Source: Microbacterium sp. C5A9 (GTDB taxonomy: Bacteria; Actinomycetota; Actinomycetes; Actinomycetales; Microbacteriaceae). From it: 64,000 bases of DNA. The stretch spans positions 310,001 to 374,000 of the forward strand of contig NZ_JABXGD010000001.1 in assembly GCF_022627955.1 (NCBI RefSeq). The letters run 5' to 3'. A model generated the notes under the pieces. The model was not told the DNA's origin, did no database searches, and was given only the letters and a program-made list of their open reading frames with translations. This document shows, one piece after another, positions 35,489 to 43,811 of the stretch (its first letter is position 1; the number at the start of each line of letters is the position of its first letter). Both the position numbers and the translations under genes were made by a program.

Positions 35489-36460
35489 TCAGTCCGACGA
35501 CTTGAGCACGAACACGTCGGTGGACGGTTCGGGGTCGAGCGAGGGCCGATACACGTCGGGCTCGATGTAGATCACCCGCGCGATCGGCATCGCCTCGCGG
35601 ATGCGGGCCTCGATCGCGTCGATATCCACGGCGGCTTCGCGCAGCGGCTTGTCGGCGTTGAGGGCGATCTTCGCGGCGACCATCAGCTCGTCGGGGCCGA
35701 GGTAGAGGGTCTTCATGTGGATGATCTTCTCGATCTCGTCGCCGGCGTTGATCGCGTCGACGATGCGGTCGTGATCCGCCGCGGTCGCGCCCTCGCCCAC
35801 CAGGAGGCTCTTCGTCTCGACTCCGAGCACGATCGCGATCAGAACGAGAAGGATGCCGATCATCAGGGTGCCGAGAGCATCGAAGACGGGGTTCCCGGTG
35901 ATCACCGTGAGTCCGACTCCGAGCAGGGCGAAGGTGAGACCGGTGAGAGCGCCCACATCCTCCAACAGGACGACCGGCAGCTCGGGGGCCTTCGCGCGTC
36001 GCACGAACGACACCCATGATTGGCCCTTGTCGCGCACGAGGTTGCTCTCCTTCACCGCGGTGCGCAGGGAGAACGACTCCAGTCCGATCGCGACCACGAG
36101 CACGACGAGCGGCAGCCACCACCAGGTCGGATCGAGCTCGTGCGGGTGGGTGAGCTTGTCGATCGCCTCGTAGATCGCGAACAGCCCTCCCACAGAGAAC
36201 AGGATGATCGAGACCACGAAGGCGTAGACGTAGCGTTCGCGTCCGTAGCCGAACGGATGCGCGCGATCGGCCTCCCGCTTCGCCTTCCGGCCGCCGAGCA
36301 TGAGCAGCAGCTGATTGCCGGAGTCCGCGACCGAGTGGATGGCCTCGGCGAGCATAGAAGCAGACCCCGAGAGCGCCCAGGCGAGGAACTTCGCGAGAGC
36401 GATGCCGAGGTTCGCCAGGAATGCCGCGATGATCGCCTTGCTGCCGCCCGATGCACTCAT
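35489..36460 (-). CDS. Cation diffusion facilitator family transporter
   Basis: 323 residues with about six membrane helices in the first 225 and a cytosolic C-terminal ferredoxin-like domain. The metal site elements MLAEAIHSVADSGNQ and LEDVGALTGLTFAL (HxxxD and a D/E pair) are present. It is likely an exporter of zinc, iron or another divalent ion in exchange for protons. TAGACT ends six bases before the ATG; proC is divergent with 60 bp between starts. Confidence 0.9.
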   Translation of the reverse strand: MSASGGSKAIIAAFLANLGIALAKFLAWALSGSASMLAEAIHSVADSGNQLLLMLGGRKAKREADRAHPFGYGRERYVYAFVVSIILFSVGGLFAIYEAIDKLTHPHELDPTWWWLPLVVLVVAIGLESFSLRTAVKESNLVRDKGQSWVSFVRRAKAPELPVVLLEDVGALTGLTFALLGVGLTVITGNPVFDALGTLMIGILLVLIAIVLGVETKSLLVGEGATAADHDRIVDAINAGDEIEKIIHMKTLYLGPDELMVAAKIALNADKPLREAAVDIDAIEARIREAMPIARVIYIEPDVYRPSLDPEPSTDVFVLKSSD

Positions 36461-36520
36461 GCGACGAGTCTAGATCGGGTACCCCGCTGAGACCGGGTAT
36501 GCCCGCCGTAGGATGACGAC
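36461..36520. promoter_or_regulatory. Back-to-back leaderless promoters of the CDF gene and proC
   Basis: In a 60-bp divergent gap, TAGACT (minus strand, 36467-36472) and TAGGAT (plus strand, 36509-36514) each end six bases before an ATG. No Shine-Dalgarno fits in either case, so both mRNAs should begin at their start codons. Confidence 0.7.
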
Positions 36521-37360
36521 ATGGCTGACTCTCTTCCCGCTCTCGCGTTCCTCGGTGCCGGCTCGATGGGCGGTGCGATCCTCCGAGGGGTGGTCGCATC
36601 CGGCATCCGCGTCGACGGTGGCATCACGGCCACGAACCGCACGGCGGAGAAGGCTGTGGCGTCCGCCGACCTCGACGGCGTCACCAGCATCGCGCTGTCC
36701 GAGACCCCCGACGGCAACGCGGATGCGGTGGCGAAGGCGCGGATCGTCCTGGTGGGCGTGAAGCCGGCGATGGTGCCCGATCTGCTGCGCGAGATCGCCC
36801 CGCATCTCGCGGAAGATGCGATCGTCGTGAGCCTCGCGGCCGGTGTCACGATCCAGACCTTCGCCGACAACCTCGGCGCCGACGCCCGCGTCATCCGCTC
36901 CATGCCGAACACCCCCGCGACCGTCGGCAAGGGGGTGACCGGCCTCGCGGCGGGCGCAGCGGCATCCGCCGACGACCTGGCTCTCGTACATCGCCTGTTC
37001 GAGACGGTCGGCGCCGTGGTCGAGGTGCCCGAATCGCAGATCGACGCACTCTCGACCATCTCGGGTTCCGGCCCCGCCTACGTGTATCTCCTGATCGAGG
37101 AGCTCACGAAGGCCGCCACCGGCATGGGCTTCTCCGAGGCCGACGCGCGACTGATGGTCGAGCAGACCTTCATCGGCGCGACCGCGTTGCTCGACGCCTC
37201 GGGGGAGGAGCCCTCGGAGCTCCGCCGCCGCGTGACCAGCCCGAAGGGCACGACGGAGCGGGCCGTGGCCGTGCTGCAGGACGCGCACCTCGACCGCACG
37301 TTCGCGGAGGCCGCCGACGCCGCCCTCGCGCGCGCCCGAGAGCTCGCCGCCGGATCCTGA
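36521..37360 (+). CDS. proC: Pyrroline-5-carboxylate reductase
   Basis: 279 residues; final step of proline synthesis. The Rossmann Gly motif GAGSMGGAI begins near residue 12, RSMPNTPATVGKGVTG and SGSGPAYVYLLIEELTKA are conserved, and VTSPKGTTERAV lies near the C-terminus. The start is a leaderless ATG. A DUF1905 gene follows one base after its stop. Confidence 0.96.
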   Translation: MADSLPALAFLGAGSMGGAILRGVVASGIRVDGGITATNRTAEKAVASADLDGVTSIALSETPDGNADAVAKARIVLVGVKPAMVPDLLREIAPHLAEDAIVVSLAAGVTIQTFADNLGADARVIRSMPNTPATVGKGVTGLAAGAAASADDLALVHRLFETVGAVVEVPESQIDALSTISGSGPAYVYLLIEELTKAATGMGFSEADARLMVEQTFIGATALLDASGEEPSELRRRVTSPKGTTERAVAVLQDAHLDRTFAEAADAALARARELAAGS

Positions 37361-37361
37361 C

Positions 37362-37649
37362 ATGCAGCTGCGGTTCTCGGGAGCGATCTGGTTCTGGCGC
37401 GGTCCCGCGCCCTTCCACTTCGTCACGGTGCCGCCCGTCGAGAGCGAGATGATCGGCGAAGTCGCGAGCGTCGTCACCTACGGCTGGGGCATGATCCCGG
37501 CATCCGTCACGATCGGCCGAACCACCGTCACGACCGCGCTCTGGCCGAAGGACGGCGGCTACATCGTCCCCGTCAAGAAGCTGCTGCAGGACCGCGAGGG
37601 CCTCGGCGTGGACGACGTCGTCGAGATCGCCCTCGACATCGACGCCTGA
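37362..37649 (+). CDS. DUF1905-domain protein
   Basis: 95 residues forming one beta-barrel-like DUF1905 domain: FSGAIWFWRGPAPFHFVTVP at the start and GWGMIPASVTIGRTTVTTALWP in the middle, ending LKLDIDA-like IALDIDA. Function is unknown; these domains often accompany YdeI-like proteins. It begins one base after the proC stop, so it is very probably co-translated with it. Confidence 0.85.
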   Translation: MQLRFSGAIWFWRGPAPFHFVTVPPVESEMIGEVASVVTYGWGMIPASVTIGRTTVTTALWPKDGGYIVPVKKLLQDREGLGVDDVVEIALDIDA

Positions 37650-37686
37650 CAGCGGTGTCTGCCCGTGCGGCACGAGCGGATCGCGC

Positions 37687-38358
37687 TCAGCGGTCGAGTG
37701 AGGCGAACCGCTCGATGTCGCTGTTGGTGCCCGAGACGATGATCAGGTCGTGGTTGGTCACGATCGTGTTCGCCTCGGCATAGCGGAACGGCTTGCCCGG
37801 GCTCTTCACGCCGACCACGGTGACCTTGTACTTGCTCCGCACGCCCGACTCGTTGAGACCGACTCCGCGGATGAACTTCGGCGGGTACATCTTCGCGAGC
37901 ACGAAGTCGTCGTCGAAGCGGATGAAGTCGAGCATGCGTCCCGACACGAGGTGGGCGACGCGCTCGCCGGCTTCACGCTCCGGATAGATGACATGGTTCG
38001 CGCCGACGCGGGCGAGGATCTTGCCGTGGGACTGAGAGACGGCCTTGGCCCAGATCTGCGGCACCTTGAGGTCGACCAGGTTCGCGGTGATCAGCACCGA
38101 CGCTTCGATCGAGGAGCCGACGGCGACGACGGCGACCTGGAAGTCCTGCGCGCCGATCTGGCGCAGGGCGTCGATGTTCTTGGCATCGGCCTGCACGGTG
38201 TGCGTGACGCGATCGGACCACTTCTGCACGAGCTCGAGGTTGTCGTCGATCGCGAGCACCTCGCGGTCGAGGCGGTCGAGCTCGCCCGCGCACGCGGCAC
38301 CGAACCGGCCGAGACCGATGACGAGGACGGGAGCGTCGCCCCGGAGGACTTCAACCAA
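37687..38358 (-). CDS. Potassium channel gating subunit (KtrA/TrkA, RCK)
   Basis: 223 residues. An N-terminal Rossmann RCK-N domain (VLVIGLGRFGAACAGEL, binding ATP/NAD at the Gly motif; LAIDDNLELVQKW) is followed by an RCK-C domain from about residue 140. It gates the KtrB/TrkH pore. The start is a rare TTG overlapping the last eight bases of the upstream pore gene, with no better alternative in frame. The pair is one operon, translated with coupling. Confidence 0.93.
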   Translation of the reverse strand: MVEVLRGDAPVLVIGLGRFGAACAGELDRLDREVLAIDDNLELVQKWSDRVTHTVQADAKNIDALRQIGAQDFQVAVVAVGSSIEASVLITANLVDLKVPQIWAKAVSQSHGKILARVGANHVIYPEREAGERVAHLVSGRMLDFIRFDDDFVLAKMYPPKFIRGVGLNESGVRSKYKVTVVGVKSPGKPFRYAEANTIVTNHDLIIVSGTNSDIERFASLDR

Positions 38359-39781
38359 CGATCGGCCTTTCCACGGGCAGTGAGTAGTACTGCGTTCGCG
38401 ACGTCGCGGCGACCGCCGCGGCGAGAGTCACTGTACCAACGCGCCCCATGAAGATGGTGGCGGCGAGCACGTACGCGCCGGCGTCGGGCAGCTCGGCCGT
38501 GAGCCCGGTCGACAGGCCCACGGTCGCGAAGGCCGAGATCACGTCGAACAGCACGTGGCTGATGTCGGCCTTGGTGATCTGCGCGATGATGATCGTCGAG
38601 AGGGCGACGATCGTGGCACCCCAGGCGACGACGCTGAGCGCGACGCGCTGCACATCGCTCGGGATGCGGCGACCGAAGGCCTCGACCGACTGCCGACCCT
38701 TGGCCTCGGACCACACAGCGATGGCGAGCACGGCGAGCGTGGTGACCTTGATGCCGCCGGCGGTGGATGCCGAGCCGCCACCGACGAACATGAGCATGCT
38801 CGCGGCGAGCAGGGACGAGCCGTTGAGGTCGTCCATCTCGATGACGTTGAAGCCGCCGGAACGGGTCATCGCCGAGAGGAAGAACGCCTGGAAGGTCGTG
38901 TCCGCGGCATCCATCGATCCGAAGGTCTTCGGGTTGGCGTACTCGAGGATCAGGAAGACGGCGGCACCGAGCACGAACAGCAGCACCGTCGTGACGAGTG
39001 TGAGCTTGGTGTGCAGCGACCACTTCTTGACGTGCCACACGTGCTTCGCGAGCGTGTAGATCACCGGGAAGCCGATGCTGCCGAGGAAGACGCCGACCAT
39101 CAGCAGCGACAGCACGAGGTAGTCGTCGGCGAAGACGGCGACTCCGCCCGCATTCGGCGCGAAGCCCGTGTTCGTGAAGGCCATCGCGGCGAAGTACGGC
39201 GCCTCCCACAGCGCGGCGATGGGCTCGACCCCGGCCATCACGAGTGCCGGGTAGAGCAGGATCGCGAGCGCGCCTTCGATGATCAGGGCCGAGAGCGCGA
39301 CGGTGGTGAGGAGCTGGCCGACCTCGCCGAGGCGCACGGTCTGGCTCTCGTTGACCACGCCGCCATGGGCGCGCAGCGGATTGGTGTCGCCGGCCGCCAT
39401 GAGCTTGGCCCGAAGGCCGAGGCGCTTCGAGATGAGCATGCCCATGAGCGACGCGAGGGTGAGCACGCCCAGCGCGCCGATGTTGACGCCGACGAACACG
39501 AGCACGTGGCCGAAGGGCGACCAGTGCGTGGCCATGTCGACCGTCGAGAGCCCCGTGACGCAGATGGTCGACACCGCGGTGAACAGGGCGTCGGCCAGGG
39601 GCGTCACGGTGCCGGTCGCCGACGCGATCGGCAGCGACAGCAGGACCGTGAAGACGAGGATCAACAGGGCGAAGATCACGATCGCGAAGCGCGACGGCGA
39701 TGACGTGATGAGGTGCTTGCCCCAGGACGCGGCGCTCTCGAGCCGCTGTCGGGGTGACGACGCCGAAACGAGGCCCGACAT
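38351..39781 (-). CDS. Potassium uptake pore subunit (KtrB/TrkH)
   Basis: 476 residues with four repeats of the M1-P-M2 type. Selectivity-filter turns are visible in TVSTICVTGLSTVDM, AFTNTGFAPNAG, AMTRSGGFNVIEM and AFATVGLSTG. AAGGGGG lies before the ATG. Together with the downstream RCK protein it forms a K+ (possibly Na+-coupled) importer. No Na+-binding residues can be decided from sequence alone. Confidence 0.93.
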   Translation of the reverse strand: MSGLVSASSPRQRLESAASWGKHLITSSPSRFAIVIFALLILVFTVLLSLPIASATGTVTPLADALFTAVSTICVTGLSTVDMATHWSPFGHVLVFVGVNIGALGVLTLASLMGMLISKRLGLRAKLMAAGDTNPLRAHGGVVNESQTVRLGEVGQLLTTVALSALIIEGALAILLYPALVMAGVEPIAALWEAPYFAAMAFTNTGFAPNAGGVAVFADDYLVLSLLMVGVFLGSIGFPVIYTLAKHVWHVKKWSLHTKLTLVTTVLLFVLGAAVFLILEYANPKTFGSMDAADTTFQAFFLSAMTRSGGFNVIEMDDLNGSSLLAASMLMFVGGGSASTAGGIKVTTLAVLAIAVWSEAKGRQSVEAFGRRIPSDVQRVALSVVAWGATIVALSTIIIAQITKADISHVLFDVISAFATVGLSTGLTAELPDAGAYVLAATIFMGRVGTVTLAAAVAATSRTQYYSLPVERPIVG

Positions 39782-39882
39782 CGCGTCCCCCTTCTGTCTG
39801 CCTCCGCGTGAGCGCGGTCGCTCGACATGGTCACCGAGCCTTCGTCATGGTACTCCGTGCCAGGGACGACTACCCTGATCTC

Positions 39883-40299
39883 ATGACCGACATCTTCGAC
39901 GTGATCGCAGACGGCACGAGGCGCGACATCCTCCAGCTCCTCCTGCGCCGCACGTCAGAGGGCGATGCCGGCACCAGCGTGAGCCACATCGTCGCCGACC
40001 TGGGCATCAGCCAGCCCACCGTGTCCAAGCACCTCAAGGTCCTCCGCGAGGCCGATCTCGTCAGCGTGCGCGAAGACGGCCAGCGCCGCTTCTACAGCCT
40101 CGCCGTCGAGCCGCTCGAGGCCGTCGACGACTGGCTCGTGCCGTTCCTGATGGACGCATACGGCGACGACGCGCCGGACATCGACTACCCCGGGCTGCCG
40201 CTTCCCGACGGCGCCGCGCACGCCGCCGAGGTCGTCGGCCGCGCCGCGGCATCGGCGAAGCACGTGGTCGCGACCGCACTCAAGCGACTCGGCGCCTGA
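39883..40299 (+). CDS. ArsR-family winged-helix regulator
   Basis: 138 residues with the standard opening IFDVIADGTRRDILQLLL and recognition helix GISQPTVSKHLKVLREADLVSV, then a wing EDGQRRFYSLAVEPL. The helical C-terminal extension (about 95-138) is not Cys-rich, so a metal sensor is unlikely; such extended forms (also seen near aromatic or stress genes) sense unknown signals. TACCCT ends six bases before the ATG (leaderless). It is divergent from the potassium system. Confidence 0.85.
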   Translation: MTDIFDVIADGTRRDILQLLLRRTSEGDAGTSVSHIVADLGISQPTVSKHLKVLREADLVSVREDGQRRFYSLAVEPLEAVDDWLVPFLMDAYGDDAPDIDYPGLPLPDGAAHAAEVVGRAAASAKHVVATALKRLGA

Positions 40300-40313
40300 C
40301 CGCCGCACGCACA

Positions 40314-40351
40314 TCGCCCCCGGCGACAGGGGGGCTTGTCGTCGGGGGCGA
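40314..40351 (+). terminator. Terminator hairpin after the ArsR-family gene
   Basis: A 15-bp stem with a single G-T pair (TCGCCCCCGGCGACA against TGTCGTCGGGGGCGA), eight-base loop, beginning 15 bases after the stop codon. No T run follows, as is common in GC-rich actinobacteria. Confidence 0.75.
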
Positions 40352-40553
40352 GGCTGCGGGCCCCAGCCCGCGGGGACTCGGATGGTGCCATCGTGAGTCC
40401 CGACGTCAGCGTCGCAGACGAGTCTGAGCAGACCCGGCATGGCTCCTATGACTCCGCTGGGATGCGGGCCGTCCCGGCGTGCTCCGAGCCCTCCCTCTGT
40501 CTCGGGAACTCGTCGCCGTCCCAGAACCTCACTGATCACACGAGTCACGCGGG
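40352..40553. other. Gene-free stretch
   Basis: Between the ArsR-family gene terminator and the promoter of the next gene I see no supportable gene. It has a minor GC hairpin (GCGGG/CCCGC) near 40357 and no obvious repeats. Confidence 0.5.
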
Positions 40554-40583
40554 TTTACACGCGTCCCAAGTTCCCCATAGAGT
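40554..40583 (+). promoter_or_regulatory. Promoter of the excisionase-like HTH gene
   Basis: TTTACA, 18-base spacer, TAGAGT. Transcription would begin about 20 bases before the AAAGGGG ribosome-binding site. Confidence 0.55.
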
Positions 40584-40612
40584 GTGCTCAAATCGAGAAA
40601 GGGGTACGTGGG

Positions 40613-40804
40613 ATGCCCGAGGTGCCTGATGTCCGGTTCCTTACGGTGGCCGAGGTCGCCGAGCTCATGCGCGTGTCGAAAATGACCGTGTATCGGATGG
40701 TGCACGCTGGGGAGCTGCCGGCCATCCGCTTCGGCCGCAGTTTCCGCGTGCCGGAGTCCGCTGTCGCGGAAGCGCTGCAGCGACCCATCGCCGACGTCGG
40801 CTAG
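40613..40804 (+). CDS. Excisionase-type helix-turn-helix DNA-binding protein
   Basis: 63 residues, almost wholly a MerR/excisionase-like HTH: VRFLTVAEVAELMRVSKMTVYRMVHAGELPAIRFGRSFRVPESAV. BldC-like regulators and phage excisionases share this fold. It is probably a chromosomal regulator rather than phage excisionase, as it lies beside the ribosomal protein gene bS22, an arrangement I recall from related actinobacteria. A shine-like AAAGGGG lies eight bases before the ATG. Confidence 0.85.
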   Translation: MPEVPDVRFLTVAEVAELMRVSKMTVYRMVHAGELPAIRFGRSFRVPESAVAEALQRPIADVG

Positions 40805-40866
40805 CGTCGCCGACCGCGTGTCTCGCCCGTCGCCGAGAGGGTGACGGAGAGGCCCGTTCGGTTTGC

Positions 40867-40872
40867 TAGACT
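40867..40872 (+). promoter_or_regulatory. Extended -10 box for the bS22 gene
   Basis: TAGACT preceded by TTGC (TGN-type extended -10), about 80 bases before the GTG start. The 5' leader contains a run of T and could be regulatory. Confidence 0.5.
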
Positions 40873-40951
40873 GATCCGAGGCATTTTTCCGTGCCCGTAC
40901 CCGGGTGTCCGTCACCGTGCGACGCCCAGCCACTGACTTAGTGAGGTTTCC

Positions 40952-41050
40952 GTGGGTTCTGTCATCAAGAAGCGCCGCAAGCGCATGGCGAAGAAGAAGC
41001 ACCGCAAGCTGCTTCGTAAGACTCGCCACCAGCGCCGCAACAAGAAGTAA
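40952..41050 (+). CDS. Ribosomal protein bS22 (AURKAIP1/COX24 domain)
   Basis: A 32-residue, highly basic protein starting at GTG: MGSVIKKRRKRMAKKKHRKL, then a tail of Arg, His and Lys. It matches the short actinobacterial AURKAIP1/COX24-domain protein seen bound to the mycobacterial 30S subunit near the decoding region (bS22). GAGG lies about five bases upstream and a strong hairpin terminator follows 13 bases after the TAA. Confidence 0.92.
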   Translation: MGSVIKKRRKRMAKKKHRKLLRKTRHQRRNKK

Positions 41051-41063
41051 GCGGCCAGACACG

Positions 41064-41091
41064 AGCGCCTGTCTCCGGACGGGCGCTTTGT
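41064..41091 (+). terminator. Terminator of the bS22 gene
   Basis: Stem AGCGCCTGTC with GACGGGCGCT (one G-T pair), loop of about four, followed by TTTGTGT. This is one of the few hairpins here with a T-rich tail. Confidence 0.8.
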
Positions 41092-41131
41092 GTCTCTGCC
41101 CTCGTTTTCCGTCTCGTCGCAGGAGCACGCC

Positions 41132-41434
41132 ATGAAGTCGATCACCGTCACCGAGCTCGCCGAGCGCTCGAACACCCCGCTCATCGATGTGCGAGAGGTA
41201 GGCGAGTTCGCGGCGGGCCACGTGCCCGGGGCTATCAACATCCCGATGTCCGAGATCGGCAACCGCCTGGAAGAGCTCCCGGCCGAGTCGTTCGACGTGA
41301 TCTGCCAGGCCGGCGGTCGCTCCGCCCGTGTCGTCGAGGCGCTCGAAGCCCGCGGCTACGACGCCACGAACGTCGAAGGCGGCACCGGAGAGTGGATCGC
41401 CCAGGGGCGCGCTGTCGAGGTGCCGTCGGCGTGA
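41132..41434 (+). CDS. Rhodanese-domain sulfurtransferase
   Basis: 100 residues, single rhodanese domain with active-site Cys in VICQAGGRSARVVEAL and the conserved LIDVREVGEFAAGHVPGAINIP. Single-domain rhodaneses transfer sulphur or handle persulphides. AGGAG lies seven bases before the ATG; the GTG of the next gene overlaps its stop. Operon with two small genes. Confidence 0.92.
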   Translation: MKSITVTELAERSNTPLIDVREVGEFAAGHVPGAINIPMSEIGNRLEELPAESFDVICQAGGRSARVVEALEARGYDATNVEGGTGEWIAQGRAVEVPSA

Positions 41435-41721
41435 CCACGCTGACCCTCATCGGCAAGCCCGACTGCCACCTCTGCGATGTCGCCTCCGACATCATCGATG
41501 CGGTGGTCGCGGAGCTGCCGGATGCCGCTGCCGAGCGCATCGAGATCGTCGAGGCGTCCATCCAGGACGACCCCGCGCTCTACGAGCTGTGGTGGGAGAA
41601 GATCCCGGTCGTCCTCATCGACGGCGACCTCCACGCCCACTGGCGTCTCTCGGCCGACCGGTTGCGCGAGGCGCTGGAAGAAGCCGTCCAGGAGGACGCG
41701 CTGAGGAAGGACGCCCGATGA
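41431..41721 (+). CDS. Glutaredoxin-like (DUF836) thiol protein
   Basis: 96 residues starting at GTG (GTGA overlap with the rhodanese stop). The thioredoxin-fold motif CHLC lies at about residues 12-15, and cis-Pro in EKIPVVLIDG is present. Probably a small disulphide reductase. Its stop overlaps the next gene's ATG (ATGA). Confidence 0.85.
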   Translation: MTTLTLIGKPDCHLCDVASDIIDAVVAELPDAAAERIEIVEASIQDDPALYELWWEKIPVVLIDGDLHAHWRLSADRLREALEEAVQEDALRKDAR

Positions 41722-42017
41722 TCCGTCACGTGGTCAGCTGGAAGCTCGCTGCCGAAGACGCCGGAGAGCGCGCCGAGCAGGCGGCAGAGGTCGCCCGTCG
41801 CCTGAACGCCCTCGACGGCGTCGTGCCGCAGCTGCGATCGATCTCCGCCGGCGCGAACGTCGCATACCCCGACGCGAACTGGGATGTCACGCTCGTCGCG
41901 GACGTCGATTCCCTCGCCGCGCTGGAGGAGTACCAGGTGCACCCGGCGCACGAAGAGGTCGTCGCCTACGTGCGCTCGGTCGTCGCCTCGCGAGTGGCCG
42001 TCGACTTCGAGGTCTGA
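41718..42017 (+). CDS. Dabb-domain (stress-responsive A/B barrel) protein
   Basis: 99 residues, MIRHVVSWKLAAEDAGERAEQ and TLVADVDSLAALEEYQVHPAHEEV, the Dabb pattern. Function unknown in bacteria; some members act in small-molecule enzyme chemistry. It is the last of three coupled genes. Confidence 0.88.
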   Translation: MIRHVVSWKLAAEDAGERAEQAAEVARRLNALDGVVPQLRSISAGANVAYPDANWDVTLVADVDSLAALEEYQVHPAHEEVVAYVRSVVASRVAVDFEV

Positions 42018-42172
42018 CGCGACCTGTAACACGTCCGTCATATTCGGTCATACTTGCAACACAAATGTGATCCGCGGGGGACGGCCGACGGCACGCTCGT
42101 CCCTGTCGTGCATGTTTAGATGTTCTCCTACCCGTCCGTGGGCACTCATACCCTCGTCGTTCAGGAGCTGAC

Positions 42173-42979
42173 ATGCGCCGTCGCAACATCATCGCCGGGA
42201 TCGCGCTCGCCGCGACCGCCACCCTCGCCCTCGCAGGCTGTGCGACGGGCGGCGAAGACGCCGGATCGGGTGATGACAACGAGTATGGCCTCGTGGAACC
42301 CGGAAAGCTCACGGTCTGCTCCGATGTTCCCTACCCGCCGTTCGAGATCGAAGACAGCAGCGCGCCGAGCGGATACTCCGGCTTCGACATCGAACTCCTG
42401 GGAGCAGTCGCGGAGAAGCTTGACCTCGAGATCGCTGTCCAGGACGTCGGGTTCGACGCGCTTCAGTCGGGAACCACCTTGGCGGCTGGAACTTGCGACG
42501 TGGGAGCTTCCGCAATGACCATCAGCGACGAGCGCAAGGCGAACATCGACTTCTCTGATCCGTATGTCGACTCCATGCAGTCTCTTCTCGTGCGGGCGGA
42601 TTCCGGAATCGAGTCGATCGATGACCTGGACGGCAAGAACGTGGGCGTGCAGCAGGGAACGACTGGCGAGAGCTACGCGACGGAGAATGCGCCAGGAGCT
42701 GTTCTCGTGCAGTACCCGTCGGACGGAGAGCTGTGGCCGGCGATGCAGGCTGGCCAGATCGAAGCCATCCTCCAGGACCAGCCCGTGAACTACGTTCACG
42801 AGCAGGATGATTCCGCCTACAAGATCGTCGAAACCTACGAAACGAACGAGTCGTATGGGTTCGCCTTCGCCAAGGGTGAGAAGGACGCTCTCCGAGAAGC
42901 GGTCGACAGCGCGCTTCAGGAGGTCCGAGATGACGGAACCTATCAGGAGATCTTCGACAAGTACCTCGCGGTCAAGTGA
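42173..42979 (+). CDS. Amino-acid ABC transporter substrate-binding lipoprotein
   Basis: 268 residues. A lipoprotein signal (MRRRNIIAGIALAATATLALAGC) anchors the mature protein at Cys22 (approximate). The binding fold of the polar-amino-acid type follows: VCSDVPYPPFEI, SGYSGFDIELLGAVAEKL and ANIDFSDPYVDS. Codons end in A or T more often than in the neighbouring genes. AGGAG lies five bases before the ATG. It forms an operon with a permease and an ATPase. The amino acid is not decided by the sequence alone. Confidence 0.92.
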   Translation: MRRRNIIAGIALAATATLALAGCATGGEDAGSGDDNEYGLVEPGKLTVCSDVPYPPFEIEDSSAPSGYSGFDIELLGAVAEKLDLEIAVQDVGFDALQSGTTLAAGTCDVGASAMTISDERKANIDFSDPYVDSMQSLLVRADSGIESIDDLDGKNVGVQQGTTGESYATENAPGAVLVQYPSDGELWPAMQAGQIEAILQDQPVNYVHEQDDSAYKIVETYETNESYGFAFAKGEKDALREAVDSALQEVRDDGTYQEIFDKYLAVK

Positions 42980-43013
42980 TCGGGGACAGATCGGGAGCGA
43001 AGGGACCTTGACG

Positions 43014-43811
43014 ATGGCGTTAAGGCGCACGACCAAGCAGAAGATCTACCGATATGCCGTCTACGCGATTCTTATCGCATTAGTCGTCTGGGCCGCGGTC
43101 ACCACCAACTGGGCCAAGATCGGTCCGCTCTTCTTCAACTTCGATGTTGCCGTGAAGATGTTCCCCGGGATCATCACGACGGCTCTCGTCAACACGCTCT
43201 GGTTCACTGCGGTGGCTTTCATCGGCGGGCTTGTGCTCGGCGTCATCCTTGCGCTGCTGAAGCTGTCAAGTATCGGACCCTTCCGTTGGATCGCGACCGT
43301 GTGGATCGAGCTATTCCGCGGACTGCCGGCCATTCTCACGATCTTCGGCGTGGCGTTTATCGTGCCGATCGCGACAGGCATCCGTGGTCAGCAGCTCGGC
43401 GGACCGGTGGTTCTCGGGCTGATCGGTCTCATCCTGGTCGCCTCCGCCTATATGGCCGAGACCATCCGAGCCGGTATCCAAGCGGTTCCCAAGGGACAGA
43501 CGGAAGCGGCTCGATCCTTGGGGCTGTCGCCTATGAAGACGACGTTCTGGATCATCGTTCCGCAAGGGTTCCGGATCATTATCCCTCCGCTCACGAACGA
43601 ATTCGTGCTACTGCTCAAGGACACCTCGCTGCTCTTTATCGCGGGGTCGTTCATCTGGTCCAAGGAGCTAACGACGTTCGCTCGCGATGCGACCACCCAG
43701 AACTCGAACGCGACGCCTCTGATAATGGCGGCAATCCTGTACCTGCTTGTGACGATCCCACTCACTCGCTTTACTGCGTATTTGGAACGAAGGATGTCGA
43801 GGCAGCGATGA
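43014..43811 (+). CDS. Amino-acid ABC transporter permease
   Basis: 265 residues with about five membrane helices and the polar-amino-acid family motif [24 protein letters not shown] (ATPase coupling). One permease is found, so the pore is probably a homodimer. The ATG follows AAGGGA; a TTG two codons upstream is possible. Its A/T-ending codons resemble those of the binding protein and not those of the ATPase that follows. The stop overlaps the ATPase ATG. Confidence 0.9.
   Translation: MALRRTTKQKIYRYAVYAILIALVVWAAVTTNWAKIGPLFFNFDVAVKMFPGIITTALVNTLWFTAVAFIGGLVLGVILALLKLSSIGPFRWIATVWIELFRGLPAILTIFGVAFIVPIATGIRGQQLGGPVVLGLIGLILVASAYMAETIRAGIQAVPKGQTEAARSLGLSPMKTTFWIIVPQGFRIIIPPLTNEFVLLLKDTSLLFIAGSFIWSKELTTFARDATTQNSNATPLIMAAILYLLVTIPLTRFTAYLERRMSRQR

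Noticed and set aside
40352..40553. Possible tRNA or RNA gene in the gap before the HTH gene
   Set aside because: No cloverleaf or T-loop motif was found by eye.
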